Assembly: GCA_963971575.1 (NCBI GenBank)
Contig: OZ020611.1
Span: 56,205,381-56,269,380 of the forward strand
Length of the DNA stretch: 64,000 nucleotides
DNA from: Liopterus haemorrhoidalis
Taxonomy: Eukaryota > Arthropoda > Insecta > Coleoptera > Dytiscidae
Direction of reading: 5' to 3'
Both the position numbers and the translations under genes were made by a program. Below the pieces are notes generated by a model. It was not told the origin of the DNA and searched no databases. It saw only the letters and a list, made by a program, of their open reading frames with translations. Shown here in pieces: positions 21,281-32,630 of this stretch. Every line of letters begins with the position of its first letter. The first letter of the stretch is position 1.

Positions 21281-21596
21281 GGGTACGTGGGATCATCAGG
21301 CCCAAAAGCTCTATATGGTCATGTGATGCGACTATTATGAACTTCCCTTGCGTGCTTGAGGGTACGTGGGATCATCAGGCCCAAAAGCTCTATATGGTCA
21401 GGTGATGCGACTATTATGAACTTCCCTTGCGTGCTTGAGGGTACGTGGGATCATCAGGCCCAAAAGCTCTATATGGTCAGGTGATGCGACTATTATGAAC
21501 TTCCCTTGCGTGCTTGAGGGTACGCGGGATCATCAGGCCCGAAAGCTCAACAAATGGCCAGGTGTTATGGCCATTATGAACTTCCCCTGCGGGGTC
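21281..21596 (-). repeat. 79-base tandem repeats at the 5' end of the I/R1-like element (unit A)
   Basis: The unit starting gggtacgtgggatcatcagg begins at 21281, 21360, 21439 and 21518, giving nearly four copies. The first three are almost identical and the last is more diverged. It lies at the 5' end of the element, directly inside the target duplication, where promoter monomers would be expected. Confidence 0.92.
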
Positions 21597-21608
21597 AGTA
21601 ATAGTGGT

Positions 21609-22768
21609 ATCAAAAAATGTGTTTCATTTGTTTTGCAAGAGGAACGGCAGTTAATAACTATTTTTCAAGTTACACTATACATATTATTTAACACAATATT
21701 ACAGAGATTTATTTTTCTCTTTACAACGTTGTAAAACTTTCATATTCTTACATAACAAAATTTTTGAGAAAATCGACTTTTTGTGGTTTTAAAAATATTA
21801 AGTGATTAATGACTCATAACAGTAATCTGACTGTACTAAATGTTCCAAAGTATGACTGTTAAATGCAGAATCTTGCAGTGGTCCCAGATTGAGGCACAGA
21901 CCAGGTTCCTGCTCTAATGAGCACGAAAATAAGCGAATGGACTGTATTGCACGTAATCTTACGCGATTGTAGAATGCTGGAGATGGAATGAGAGATATAC
22001 TGGTTAATGGACTTACCTCGTACTTGAAGCGTGATCGTATCAAAAGGCCCTTTGAACTGCTGTAGTCTGGTCTACTCTGGAGTAGTAGAAAATTGGACAG
22101 TCATTCGCGTTGATACACTTAATAAGTCCAGTCGCGACACAATAACATTTTAACACGTTAACAAACAATAAGGCACGAGACGAATGTGAACGGAACGTAC
22201 ATTCCTGAATAGACTCAAATGGGTCGTTTGGTCGGTAGAACTGAGTATACGAATTAACAAACAAAAAATAAGACACGAGATAAATGTAAACGGAACAAGT
22301 TTAGAAAAGAAATAAACAATTTTTTTCTCGAATAGAGAGTGATTCTATACTAGAATAAACGCTACCAAACAGCGCTGGTACAATACTGTCTAACAAAAAA
22401 TGTAAGACCTAAGAAAGCCCCCACTTAAATATTAAAAAGGTCTCCCAGAAGAGGGGTGCGAACAAAGACTTTGGTGTTCAATACACTTTTTTTGTACACG
22501 CTTTTTAAAAGCTTCTTAACCCATTAAGGACTGAATTTTTAATTTTTCGAACTTTGGGCTTAAATTATGTTTTTCAACTTAAATTAACATTAAAAACATG
22601 GTTCAGGTAAATATTTGGTTGTTCACTTATAGTCTAGTGCCTACGTCGAAATATACTGCACTTAATGATAATGGAATGCCATTTGGCACACATGTTCCTT
22701 ATAAAAATGTTGACCCGCAGCACCTATTTGTGAATCGAGGCAGAATCAAGATGGCGGCGAAACTAGCA
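21609..22768. other. Unassigned 1.16-kb stretch (unit A)
   Basis: No recognised domain. It contains an imperfect direct repeat about 97 bases apart (taacaaacaataaggcac near 22158; taacaaacaaaaaataagac near 22253). Two minus-strand frames of about 80 codons (21798-22043 and 22040-22276) are next to each other but match no family I know. Confidence 0.5.
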
Positions 22769-25292
22769 CGCCAATTACGATAACGATAACTAATTTTTAT
22801 GATAGAGCGAAATAGCTAAATACATATTTGTACAATGGACTTTTAGCTACAATTTGCCGCATCGTATTCGAATTTCCGTCAGTTAGTTTATAAGATACCG
22901 TCCATAATTCATTCTCAGACGCAAAAAAATTATTTCCGAAATGGCTAACAAATTTCGTATGATATAGCTCATTTTCTATTAATATACTGCCGTAGATTAC
23001 GAATCTGTTATCAAAATGGCGAATATTTTAAATTTTGATAGATTTTTTCCCCAAATTTGAGACATGATGATATACTCTATCACTGCAAATCTGCGTATAT
23101 TAATATTATGTTTCAGTTCTTCTTAAATCTGTTTGGCATATCCTTGGCTACAAGAACATGGGCGGAATTTTCCTCTGCGGGGCGCCAAAATTAAGGTATC
23201 GCCGAAATGTGTAATGTCTCAACTTAGTATTATTTTGACACTCTTTATATCGTTTTCGACCAAATCGGACCTGTAAATAACAAAAATGAAATAAAAAATG
23301 GCATATGACTTGTTATTATTTGGGCTTTGCCTGAAATGAAATAAAAAAAATTACATATCCAGCTGGAATGGCTGGAAATTATGTCATTTTAGTAAGATGC
23401 TCCATGCATATACGAAATGCATCAATTTTCTTAGGTTTGTTCGCAGCACCTGGTCTCAAATGAAGCCGCTTTCGAAATAACGCTCGAAAATCGAATTTTG
23501 CTATTAACATCAAATTTGTTGAGTTGTATATCAATTTCGGGTATATTAAAGTCATAGATTTCAAAAATGGAGTTAATTTAAAGATTTGCTACATATAAGA
23601 TTGTATTTGGCCCGAAAAAAATAATTACATGTATTCTTTACAAAGCAGTGAGATTCATTACACAACAATGAAGTGTCTCTCCATCCAAAAGAGTAGTATA
23701 TAGCAGTTCTGACAAAATAATATAGATTACTACACACTTAATACGAGTCTAATGGTGGCCGAAAACTATTCTTTCGAAAATGGTTAAAATATTTTCTGAT
23801 ATTTTTACTAGTTGTTAGGACAACATTTTAGACAACAGGTAGACTTCCAGTGCTACTCTACAAAATAATTTATATATGTTTACAAATCAAAGTCGAAAGC
23901 CTCACTAATTGGGTGGGGCTATGTAAAGATAAAATTCTAGTGAGATAGATTATGTCCATTCATGCCATCAATTGTATTTATTATTGCCGTTATTAATTTT
24001 AATTTAGGTTTATTTAAAATTTTTAAAAGGGTAAAATATCTCAAAATCATATTTTTAAAAACTACGCCTATCAAAACGTATTAAGTCAAATTCAGGGCCT
24101 ACTTACGTCCGTTCCCTAGTAATTATTAATTACTTATTATTTCTTAAATTAAAGTTTATTTAAAATAATTCCTCAATTAATTATGCAAAATAATATTTCA
24201 CACCTGGTTTCGACTTCGATTCAGGCTAGTGTTGAATAAGAATTCATCGAATTTCTTAATTTTGTTTACAATGAAGTAGTAGAGGAAGTCAGTATTACTG
24301 ACACATATAGAAGATTTATCAACACTTTAGAATGTTCTCCTGATAACTAATAAAAATATCAGAGAATATTATAACCATTTTCGAAAGAATAGTTTTCAGC
24401 CACCATTAGAATCGCATTAAATGTGTAGTAATCTATATTATTTTGACAGAAGTACCATATACTATTCTTTTGGATAGGGAGGCACTTAACTGTCGTGTAA
24501 TGAATATCACTGTTATATAAAGAATACATGTAATTATTTTTTTCGGGAAAAATACAATCTTATATGTAGCAAATCTTTAAATTAACTCCATTTTCGAAAT
24601 CTACGACTTCAATATACCCGAAATTGATATATAACTAAACAAATTTGATGTAAATAGCAAAATTCGATTTTCGAGCGTTATTTCTAAAGCGGCTTCATTT
24701 GAGACCAGGTGCTGCGAACATGCCTAAGCAAATTGATGCATTCCATATATGCATGGAGTATCTTACTTATATGTCATAATTTCCAGCCGTTACGACCGGA
24801 TATGTCAAATTTTTTATTTCATTTCGAGCAAAATCCGGATAATAACAAGTCATATGCGTTTTTTAATTTAATTTTTGTAATCTACAGGTCCGATTTGATC
24901 GAGAACGATATAAAAAGTGTCAAAATAATACGAAGTTGAGACTTTACATATTTCGGCCGCTATATTAATTTCGACGCAGCTCAGAGCAAAATTCCGCATA
25001 TATTCTTGTAGCCAAGACTATGCCCTACCGATTTAGGAAAAATTTAAACAAAATGTTAATATACACAGATTTGCAGTGTTAGAGCATATCATCATGTCTA
25101 AAATTTGGGGAAAAAACAGATCAAAATTTAAAATTTTCGCGATTTTGATAACAGCTTTGTAATCTACGACATTAAATTAATAGAAAACGAGCCATATCAT
25201 ACGAAAAATTGTAACTAAGAGTCCATTGTACAAATATGTATTTAGCAATTTTGCTCTATCATAAAAATTAGTTATAGTTATCGTAATTGGCG
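22769..25292. mobile_element. 2.5-kb foldback element with ~1-kb diverged arms (unit A)
   Basis: The left arm (22769-23819) and right arm (24341-25292) are inverted copies: cgccaattacgataac at the left edge mirrors gttatcgtaattggcg at the right, and a block around aagccgctttcgaaataacg (23461-23485) reappears inverted near 24680. The arms differ by many substitutions and small indels, so it is old. The 521-base centre has no frame. Foldback and Galileo-like elements have this design, but no transposase is present to assign a family. Confidence 0.78.
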
Positions 25293-25318
25293 CACTATTA
25301 TGGCGCCTATTATGGCGG

Positions 25319-25758
25319 CAACCGAACGCTCGCTTACCGCCAGCGCTCGTGAAAGTCAGGCCTACGAGGAGGCGACATGACGCGATGCTGGTTTCAGGAG
25401 AGGCGCTCTTAACTATTCGCTCAGTGACCGTGCAAAAATTCCTTCGCGTTTATCGGCAACCGAACGCTCGCTCGCCGCCAACGCTCGTGAAAGTCAGAGC
25501 TACGAAGAGGCGATGCGACGCGATGCTGGTTTCAGGAGAGGTGCTCTTGACTATTCGCTCAGTGACCGGGGAAAAATTCCTTCGTGTTTATCGGCAACCG
25601 AACGCTCGCTTGCCGCCAGCGCTCGTGAAAGTCAGGCCTACGAGGAGGCGATGAGACGCGATGCTGGTTTCAGGACTGCCGCTCTTAACTACTATTTGGC
25701 GCACTATATGACCCGTTTTATTAGAGTGTACCGCGAGAGCTGTGCTGTTATGTTTTAA
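25319..25758 (+). pseudogene. 138-base coding-like tandem repeat (46-residue unit, 3 copies; unit A)
   Basis: caaccgaacgctcgc begins at 25319, 25457 and 25595, a period of 138 bases or 46 codons. In one frame the copies give ATERSLAASARESQAYEEAM followed by RRDAGFRRGALNYSLSDR. The first copy has a TGA (acatga where the others have atgcga or atgaga). The last copy diverges after GFRTAALNYYL and ends at a stop at 25758. The region is much GC-richer than its surroundings. 46 is twice 23, the length of STPR-type repeats, but the match is too weak to name it. Confidence 0.55.
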
Positions 25759-25799
25759 TCTTACGTCACTTTAATGTTGGTAAATACGTTTTTTTTTAA

Positions 25800-26084
25800 A
25801 TTTGTTGAGTGGTGCCTAGGTAACTTTTACTGCATTCCCCACACGGAATTTCGTAAACAGCATTTGAGGTATCAAGTTTGGTATTTTAGATTTTAATTTT
25901 GAAAAATTATTATTATTATTCTTATCTATGCTGAAGGCTAAATTTATATCAAATTTGTTGAAAATATTTTTAAAGGGTGCGAATTCTGAGTTGTGATATA
26001 GGAAGCTAGTATATTTATTATTATTATTATTGTTAGTTTTATTTGTTGGTTTAGAATTATATGCTGCCCATATTCTTATTTTTT
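25800..26084 (-). pseudogene. Old PLE GIY-YIG endonuclease fragment (unit A/B border)
   Basis: Minus strand: FKNIFNKFDINLAFSIDK and NFSKLKSKI match the linker of other PLEs in this window. After a frameshift, AVYEIPCGECSKSYLGTTQQ is the GIY-YIG core, truncated near 25806. This is the 3' part of the PLE whose RT part lies at 30668-31155; the CR1-group element sits between them on the same strand. Confidence 0.78.
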
Positions 26085-26216
26085 ATAATAATAATAATAA
26101 TAATAAGAATAATAATATTTATTTGTGTTTGAAATTTTACATTTTTACACACGTCAACATCAGTTCAATTGAAAAAATATTTTATTATAATTTAAATAAA
26201 AATATATTTTTTCATA

Positions 26217-29047
26217 TCATAAGTTATTAAAATCGTTATCCAGGAATTCTTCAAACGAATACAGTGGATTTTCCTTGAAAAACGATTTAAAAGTATTCCG
26301 GAAAGAGCTGAGAGGCAAGCACTTAATATTTTCTGGCAAGATATTATAAAATTTGGTGGAGTAATAATTGACCGAATATCTGGTACAACTAAGTCTGGTG
26401 TATGTTGGCCGTATTAAGTGTTTACCCCTTGTCTCATATCTATGGATTTCTTGTTGGCTGTTGAACTTATTTTTATTTATGTGCATGTAAATCAGGCAAT
26501 GCAAAATGTACAGACACGGCAAAGTCATTATTCCTAAGATGTTAAAATATTTTCGACAGTCCTTTCTATACTTTAGATCACAAATAAATCTAACAACTCG
26601 TCGCTGCAAGCGATAAATTCGCTGGGTATGGGTAGAATGTCCCCAAGCCAGCAACGCATACTTGATATGGGATTCGAACAGCGCGTAGTAAGCAGTTAAT
26701 AGAACATTTCGAGACACGTTGGATTTTAAGTTTCTTATGCAGTATACCGATCTGCATAATTTCTGAGCGATCTGTCCAATATGACTTTCCCAGCTGAGGT
26801 TAACGCCAATGGTAACGCCCAAAAATTTTACAGGGTCTTGGCTAATGTCATATGGTACATCCCGTAGGTAAAATAATAAATGGTTGGTTTTCGTCTCATT
26901 GAGGCTTAATCTATTCGCTAAAAACCAATCATTCGCAGCGTTTCTTGCTATTTTCTTGTTAGTTGTAACTTCATGAAACGATGGATACTGATTTAATAGT
27001 GTGGTATCATCTGCGTATAGAATTGTTTTAGCATTTTGCATATAAGCTGGTAAGTCATTTTTGTACACCAAAAACAACAGTGGACCCAAAATCGAGCCTT
27101 GTGGAACTCCAAAAAGAGTGGTTTGTTCTTTTGACTGAGAGTTGTTGGCCCAAACGTATTGCTTTCGGTCAACCAGAAAAGATTCAATCAGTTTACGACT
27201 GGCTTTGCTGATGTTATAGCAAGATAACTTTTTGATTAGCAGATCATGTGGCACACAATCAAATGCCTTTGTTAGATCGAAAAATGTGGCCATACTATAA
27301 TCAGCATTTTCGAAGCCAGTTGTAATGAATTCTATCAAATCCAATATGGCGTTCGTTGTGGATTTTCCACTTCTAAAACCAAACTGACATTTGCTCAATA
27401 ATCCATGTGCCTCAAAATGCTCCAACAACTGCCCGAACAGTATTTTTTCAAAAATTTTGGAGAAAATTGGGGTGAGTGATATGGGCCTGTAATTATTTAA
27501 GTCATCTTTTTCCCGTTTCCCTTTATAAATAGGTATGACTTTTGATAATTTTAAAGATGACGGGAAAATATTTGAGTTAATTGAATTATTGTATAATTTG
27601 CAAAGTGGAGAAATAATTGTGTCTTTAACTTTCTTTATCAAGTATACATTAAGGTTAAAAACATCTCGACTTGTACTATTTTTTAATGCCTGTATAGCAC
27701 CCCTGACCATATTATGTGTAATTTCTTTAAAACAAAACTCAGGTATGCACTGGTCATTGGTTACTGATTTGGCAATAATAATAGGGTCAATATTGCAGGG
27801 TGGTAAATTCTTGTTTAAATTTTCGGGAATACTTGTAAAAAAATTATTAATATCATCGCATGGCTTGGGGCAGTTTACATGTGGCTTAGAGGGTCTACGG
27901 CTGTTAACCAGAACCCAGAGGGCTTTTGATTTGTAGTCAGAATTATTTATAAATTCACAGTTTGTCTCTACTTTACATGCACATATTTGTTTCCTGTACA
28001 AATTTCTACATCTGTTCCTTAGTTCTTTATTTTGAGGAGTGGGACTCTGCAAATAACGTTCATGAGCTAACTGTGATAGATCTCTCATCAACCTCAAGTC
28101 ATCCTTGAACCATTTAATCTTGTTTCCCTCTTTAGTTTTAATAACTTCCTCCTTTTCCGGAAAAGTGTTGTTAAAAATATTTACAAATTGGTGAATGAAG
28201 TTCTTGAAAACTCCATCACAAGTAGTTCTGTCATCACTTACAAAATCCCACTCTGTCAATAACAGAGTCTGATAAAAATTGAAAAGTCTTTTATCAGTGA
28301 TAGGACGATGAGATTTCCGAGTCTCCTGCAATGGGTTACAAACCGATTGGTCAACCCTCCTGTACAGCCCGCAACCACTGTGATCAGAGAAAGAAATTTG
28401 TACTCTAAAAACAGTATCGTCATCGTACTGTGTATTGCAGAAAATGTTGTCCAAACAGTTTTTCCCCCTAGTGCTAAATGTCACTAATTTCTCCAAGTTA
28501 AAGGCACGTAAGGTGTCATATAATAATAGAGTATCTGACTCATTCTTATTAAATTTCACATTAAAATCACTTCCTATGATAATATCATAACAGAGATCAA
28601 TAGTGCGCAAGGCCATGTCCAAAATTTCTAAGCATTTGTTTAAATCTCCATATGGAGACTGGTAGACGTTAATAATTACTGTTTTTGTTGAATGAATCAT
28701 AATACCTACTAGTTCGCAGTCCTTTTCAACAGACAAACTGTTGATTTTATCTAAAACTTTGTAGTCTAGGTTTAGTAACAGGGGTGTATTTATATAGATT
28801 ACCACCCCGCCATTTTTATACTTCTTCCAGCAAAAATCAGTGACAGTAAAGTTTACAATAATCGACTCGGCAATCCTTCATCCTCCTTCAGCCAATGTTC
28901 TGAAAAACATAGAAAATTAAACATTTTATCTACAATTAAAGATTCTACATAATCGATCCTATTTCTCAAGCCTTGCAAATTTAAGTATAATAAGTTTATG
29001 TTAATGTCATTTGTTTTTCTTCTACCGTTATTATATTTTCTAAACAA
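26217..29047 (-). pseudogene. CR1-group ORF2: endonuclease + reverse transcriptase (unit B)
   Basis: The main frame (26217-28805, 862 codons) has no internal stop. It holds endonuclease blocks GSDFN (residues 78-82) and FSDHSG, then RT blocks YRPISLTPIFSKIFEK, CQFGFRSGKSTTNAI, FFDLTKAFDCVPH, GVPQGSILGPLL and YADD near residue 596, and a C-terminal region ending YSFEEFLDN. The first endonuclease segment lies in a different frame at 28853-29047 (INLLYLNLQGL, CFSEHWLKE). A one-base frameshift separates them and is shared by all three units, so inactivation came before duplication. Confidence 0.92.
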
Positions 29048-30358
29048 ATATTTTCTTTTGTTTTTAAAGAAAATTGTCCCCTGTTTTCGTTTACACTATT
29101 GTTATTATTCATGTTGTCAGAGATTAAAATATTATTCGAATTTACAACATTCTCAAAAGTTAAAATATTATCAAATTTTGATATATCGTCAGAATTTAAA
29201 ACGGTGTTAATAATTAAAATATCATCAGATTTTGGGGTATTGTCATTTATAATTATAGTTTTATTGTTTTTGAAATTCAACACATTAACGTCAATGTGCT
29301 ATGCAACTCTGGATATGATTTTTACTTTACCTTTCTTATTTAAGTGCAGCCCGTGACTTGTCATGTCGGAATAATTAATAAGAATGTTCGGGTCTATAAA
29401 CATTACGTTTTTGTAGCTTGATGAGATATGATCGATATGTGAATTTTGTAAAAATACATTATAGTTATAGATTGTTGCCAAAAAAGAGTGCCAATGAAAA
29501 AAACATTTGTGTGTTTAATCTTATTTAACGTGTGTGTTATAGTGTGATTATCTATAAGTGTTTTTTGTAAAATGTAATTTGTGCCGGCCATTACTATAAC
29601 ATAGTCATTTGCCGTATAATCACTGGTAAGTTTATCAATATTATTTGTCACATTACAAAAGGAAGCATTAGGGTAAAAAATTGTAGTTGTATCAAATTGG
29701 TGTTTTGGGAAAAGCTTGTTCAAGATGTTGGCGCAGTAACTTCCCTGACTGTCAGCTAGCAGCAAAATTCTCTTTCTTATGATGTACTTGCGATCATTGG
29801 TGTTTGTTGTAGTGGGTGTGCAAGTATTTTTTTTTGGTTATGTTTTTGTCATTGTTGTTGAGATTTGATGTTTCCGGGTGATACACGGTGGTGTCGCTAG
29901 TAGACTGTTCCTCACCTCGGGTCGATTTTGATTTCTTCTTACTCGTATCAGATTTTATGAATTTACTTCAATAATGCTCAAGATTTTTGATTTTGCACTC
30001 TAGATCTTTTATATAGTTAATCAGTTTGAGATAACTATTCTTTTTTTTTTTGTCTTTTTTTATTACTACTACTGGAAGAATGAATAAAAATAACAGTTTC
30101 CGTGCTGCTGGTAGAATTGTTTAAATCGTTTAAATCATCCGAATTAAAATATAAGTCAGAAGGTTCACTTATTTCACTTATGTTTTCATTTTCTATAACT
30201 TGGTCCTGCTTGTCCTCAGTCTCTAGATAGCTTGAATTCAACTCTTTTTTAAGTTTAATAACAAGTTCACATTTTCGTCCGTTAACTTTTATACCCCGCT
30301 TCGTCAATTCCTCCTTTATTTGGCTCACTTTTAGGTCACAAATTTTTTTTGACATCAT
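28996..30358 (-). pseudogene. CR1-group ORF1: SAP + coiled coil + SGNH esterase (unit B)
   Basis: Read on the minus strand: SAP motif at 30358-30250 (VSQIKEELTKRGIKVNGRKC); acidic linker; a lysine-rich run; YIKDLECKIKNLEHY near 30010, which looks like a coiled coil; then the SGNH-hydrolase domain at 29299-29765. That domain has ADSQG (block I), MAGTNY (the GTND position) and DMTSHGLHLNKKGK (block V His). A low-complexity tail at 28996-29283 overlaps ORF2. The frame is broken at least near 29770-29960 and in a T-run at about 29493. Esterase ORF1 proteins are known in CR1-like elements, usually with a PHD finger; a SAP motif in that place is unusual. Confidence 0.8.
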
Positions 30359-30667
30359 TTTTATGCATTATTAACACTTTTTTAGTGCACAGATGCTGAG
30401 AGTTGGAGTAAAAATAGTAGTAATTGGTAATTAGTTCCCGTTATTTTTTATCGCCATTAACTGTCAAACATCAGCTGATTTAAAACAAAATATTTTATAA
30501 CGTATTATTTTATTCACCATGTTTTATAAAATTTTATAAAGAATAGTTCACTAAATGCACTGTGATAAATACTACAAAACTATACAACTTTCAGAAATTA
30601 TTATTTAGTGGAGATGTGAATTATTTTAAGAAATTTGCGGATAGATTTTAATCAGATAGATTTTAAT

Positions 30668-31155
30668 GAAATGTATTGAGTCTGATGCATTTGTTAATGA
30701 GGTTGGGAGGGTAGTTATTATTAATAAATTCTATTTTTACTTTTTGGAGGTTTTTAGTTCTGTAATTAGGATGTGCTAACTTTATGGCATAGTCCAGCAC
30801 ATTGTTGAGGGAGTTGACCTTAAATGACATAGAGTGATTAGACCAGAAATTTAAGTATCAGCCACTGTGAGTATTTTTACAGTACCAATCCGTAAATATC
30901 TGGCTTTCCTCAGACCTTATCATTAAAACATCCATAATACCGATTTTATCGTTTTCTTCTACTTCATATGTAAAGTTTAATCGCGGGTGAAAAGAATTAA
31001 AGCACTCAACTAGGGTATTTGTTGAGTTTTTAGGATATATTAGAATGATATCATCTACGTATCTATAATAAAGACCGAGGGTTTCTGGTAATCTACATAA
31101 ACAATTTGTTTCAACTTCTTCCATGACTAAGTTGGCTACTACACTCGATACCGGG
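30668..31155 (-). pseudogene. Old PLE RT palm fragment (unit B)
   Basis: Equivalent of 3651-4138. The 88-codon frame at 30858-31124 keeps YRYVDDIILI and differs from A by FHPRL instead of FHLRL, Pro being the usual PLE residue. Cut by (TA)n at 31156. Confidence 0.82.
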
Positions 31156-31265
31156 ATATATATATATATATATATAGATGTAAATTCTTGACGAGTAATA
31201 TACAGATATAAAATGTTCTTCTTTAATCGTCAGTATTAGTTAGGAAAATTAAAAAACAAGTATCA

Positions 31266-31308
31266 TGGTACGTTTCGCGTTTTTATTAGTTAACGCATCT
31301 TCAGCCTA
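31266..31308 (-). ncRNA. Hammerhead-like motif, left arm (unit B)
   Basis: Minus strand: CTGAAGA, one extra T, stem GCGTT / AACGC with loop AACTAATAAA, then GAAACGTAC. Same layout as at 5351-5390. Confidence 0.45.
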
Positions 31309-31651
31309 AAATAATTATATACATTGAATTACAATTTTATATTAATATAAAAATTGGTATAAAATGATTTTAACAATATAATCAAAGTTTACGTAGATGT
31401 GATAGTAGTTTTGTAAATATATTGATAATAGAATTAAAAACTCACCAGTAGATAGAAGCAATCATGGTACACAGTGGTCAGATGGTAAAAGTCCAAAATT
31501 TTGTCAAAAGTTAAAAAAAATGGAAGTCAAGATTTAAAATAATAAAATTCACTGTGTACGTGTAATGTATGTCAGGTGACTGTGATAAAAATTCTATTGC
31601 AATATCGTAATCTGGTAATCAAGGTACGTTTAAACTTGTTGAAAAAATGTA

Positions 31652-32248
31652 TTATAGGAAATATAGGGTCAATGACTGCTGTCTGAATTTGAATATATAC
31701 GGGAAGTTAAATTGAATGGATATATATTGAAATATGTATTTTAAGTTTAGTGTAAATTTTTTTTTTTTGAATAAGGGGTGGTAAATTTTGCTCAAATCGT
31801 CAATGTCTGTCTTTTTGTTAACATTTTGTCCTAGTGTGTCGAGTATATGTAACATTTCAGATGTAAGTCTTTTATCCCAATTTTTTTCTTTGTCTAATAT
31901 TTTGACATTAAGGTAGTCGAAGTTGTGATTATATTTATTAGCGTGGATGGCAAGAGCAGTACTTTGAGGCTTAAGCCTTACATCTGATTTGTGTTGTGTT
32001 ATCCTGTGTCTTAGCTTTTGAGATGTAGTACCTATATATGTGCGAGGGCAGGATGAACATGGGATAGAGTATACTAGGTTGGATTGATCGAGATTTTCAA
32101 TTTTTGATTTTAATTTTGAAAAGTTTTGTTGGTTATTGTTGCTGGTGGTAAATGCTATTGATAACTTGTGGTTTTCAAATACTTTTAACCAATACAAAAA
32201 AGTATTTGAAAACCACAAGTTATCAATAGCATTTACCACCAGCAACAA
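31652..32248 (-). pseudogene. PLE GIY-YIG domain, left arm of palindrome (unit B)
   Basis: Minus-strand copy of the GIY-YIG region: LVYSIPCSSCPRTYIGTTSQ then RHRITQHKSDV. Six extra T bases near 31757 alter the C-terminus (KKKKF in place of KNLH stop). No RT domain lies upstream; the loop takes its place. In intact PLEs this nuclease domain nicks DNA for target-primed synthesis. Confidence 0.85.
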
Positions 32249-32630
32249 TAACCAACAAAACTTTTCAAAATTAAAATCAAAAATTGAAAATCTCGATCAA
32301 TCCAACCTAGTATACTCTATCCCATGTTCCTCCTGCCCTCGCACATATATAGGTACTACATCTCAAAAGCTAAGACACAGGATAACACAACACAAATCAG
32401 ATGTAAGGCTTAAGCCTCAAAGTACTGCTCTTGCCATCCACGCTAATAAATATAATCACAACTTCGACTACCTTAATGTCAAAATATTAGACAAAGAAAA
32501 AAATTGGGATAAAAGACTTACATCTGAAATGTTACATATACTCGACACACTAGGACAAAATGTTAACAAAAAGACAGACATTGACGATTTGAGCAAAATT
32601 TACCACCCCTTATTCAAAAATTTACACTAA
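32136..32630 (+). pseudogene. PLE GIY-YIG domain, right arm of palindrome (unit B)
   Basis: Plus-strand mirror copy. VYSIPCSSCPRTYIG carries the GIY and YIG equivalents, HRITQHKSDV the following helix, and SEMLHILDTLGQNVNKKTDI the C-terminal helix with its Glu. It ends at the normal stop, LFKNLH, at 32630. The first codons belong to the opposite arm and loop. Confidence 0.87.

Larger units (their letters stand above)
10992..21590 (-). mobile_element. Large I/R1-like non-LTR retrotransposon with nested insertions (unit A)
   Basis: The sequence ggggtcagtaatagtggt occurs at 10974-10991 and again at 21591-21608, an 18-base target-site duplication. The element reads on the minus strand: 79-base 5' repeats (21281-21596), ORF1 with zinc knuckles (19332-20848), endonuclease (18640-19335), an RT with its palm deleted (join near 18530), RT thumb (17790-18530), RNase H (15454-15887), a C-terminal zinc-knuckle region (11487-11862) and a short TAAC-type tail (actaactaactaa) at 10992. 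A gypsy and a Tc1 with its own mariner sit inside. Without the nested elements it would be about 5.2 kb. Confidence 0.88.
1..26638. repeat. Unit A of a ~29-kb head-to-tail repeat
   Basis: Base 1 corresponds to base 26639 and to base 55697. From about 5300 to 10600 unit A aligns to unit B at an offset of 29078, elsewhere after 4150 at 29058, between 3030 and 4140 at 27017, and before 3028 at 26638. The offset steps mark a 379-base deletion in A, a 2041-base insertion in B, and two balancing 20-base differences: a (TA)n length change and an indel near 10567. The window opens inside the repeat, so the unit's true junction cannot be placed. Confidence 0.95.
26085..30667 (-). mobile_element. CR1-group non-LTR element inserted in a PLE (unit B)
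   Basis: The most complete copy to read. The 5' part with ORF1 lies at 28996-30358, ORF2 at 26217-29047, and a 3' UTR ends in a (TTA)n-like microsatellite at about 26085-26118 instead of poly(A). An esterase-bearing ORF1, a C-terminus without RNase H and a microsatellite tail all fit the CR1 group (CR1, L2, Daphne, Rex1 and relatives). No clear target duplication was found. Confidence 0.85.

Noticed and set aside
21281..21596. CRISPR-like direct repeats
   Set aside because: The 79-base units are contiguous with no spacers, at the 5' end of a non-LTR element, in eukaryotic DNA.
22598..22783. 61-codon plus-strand frame starting MVQVNIWLF
   Set aside because: No homology recognised, runs into the foldback arm, and its length is expected by chance.
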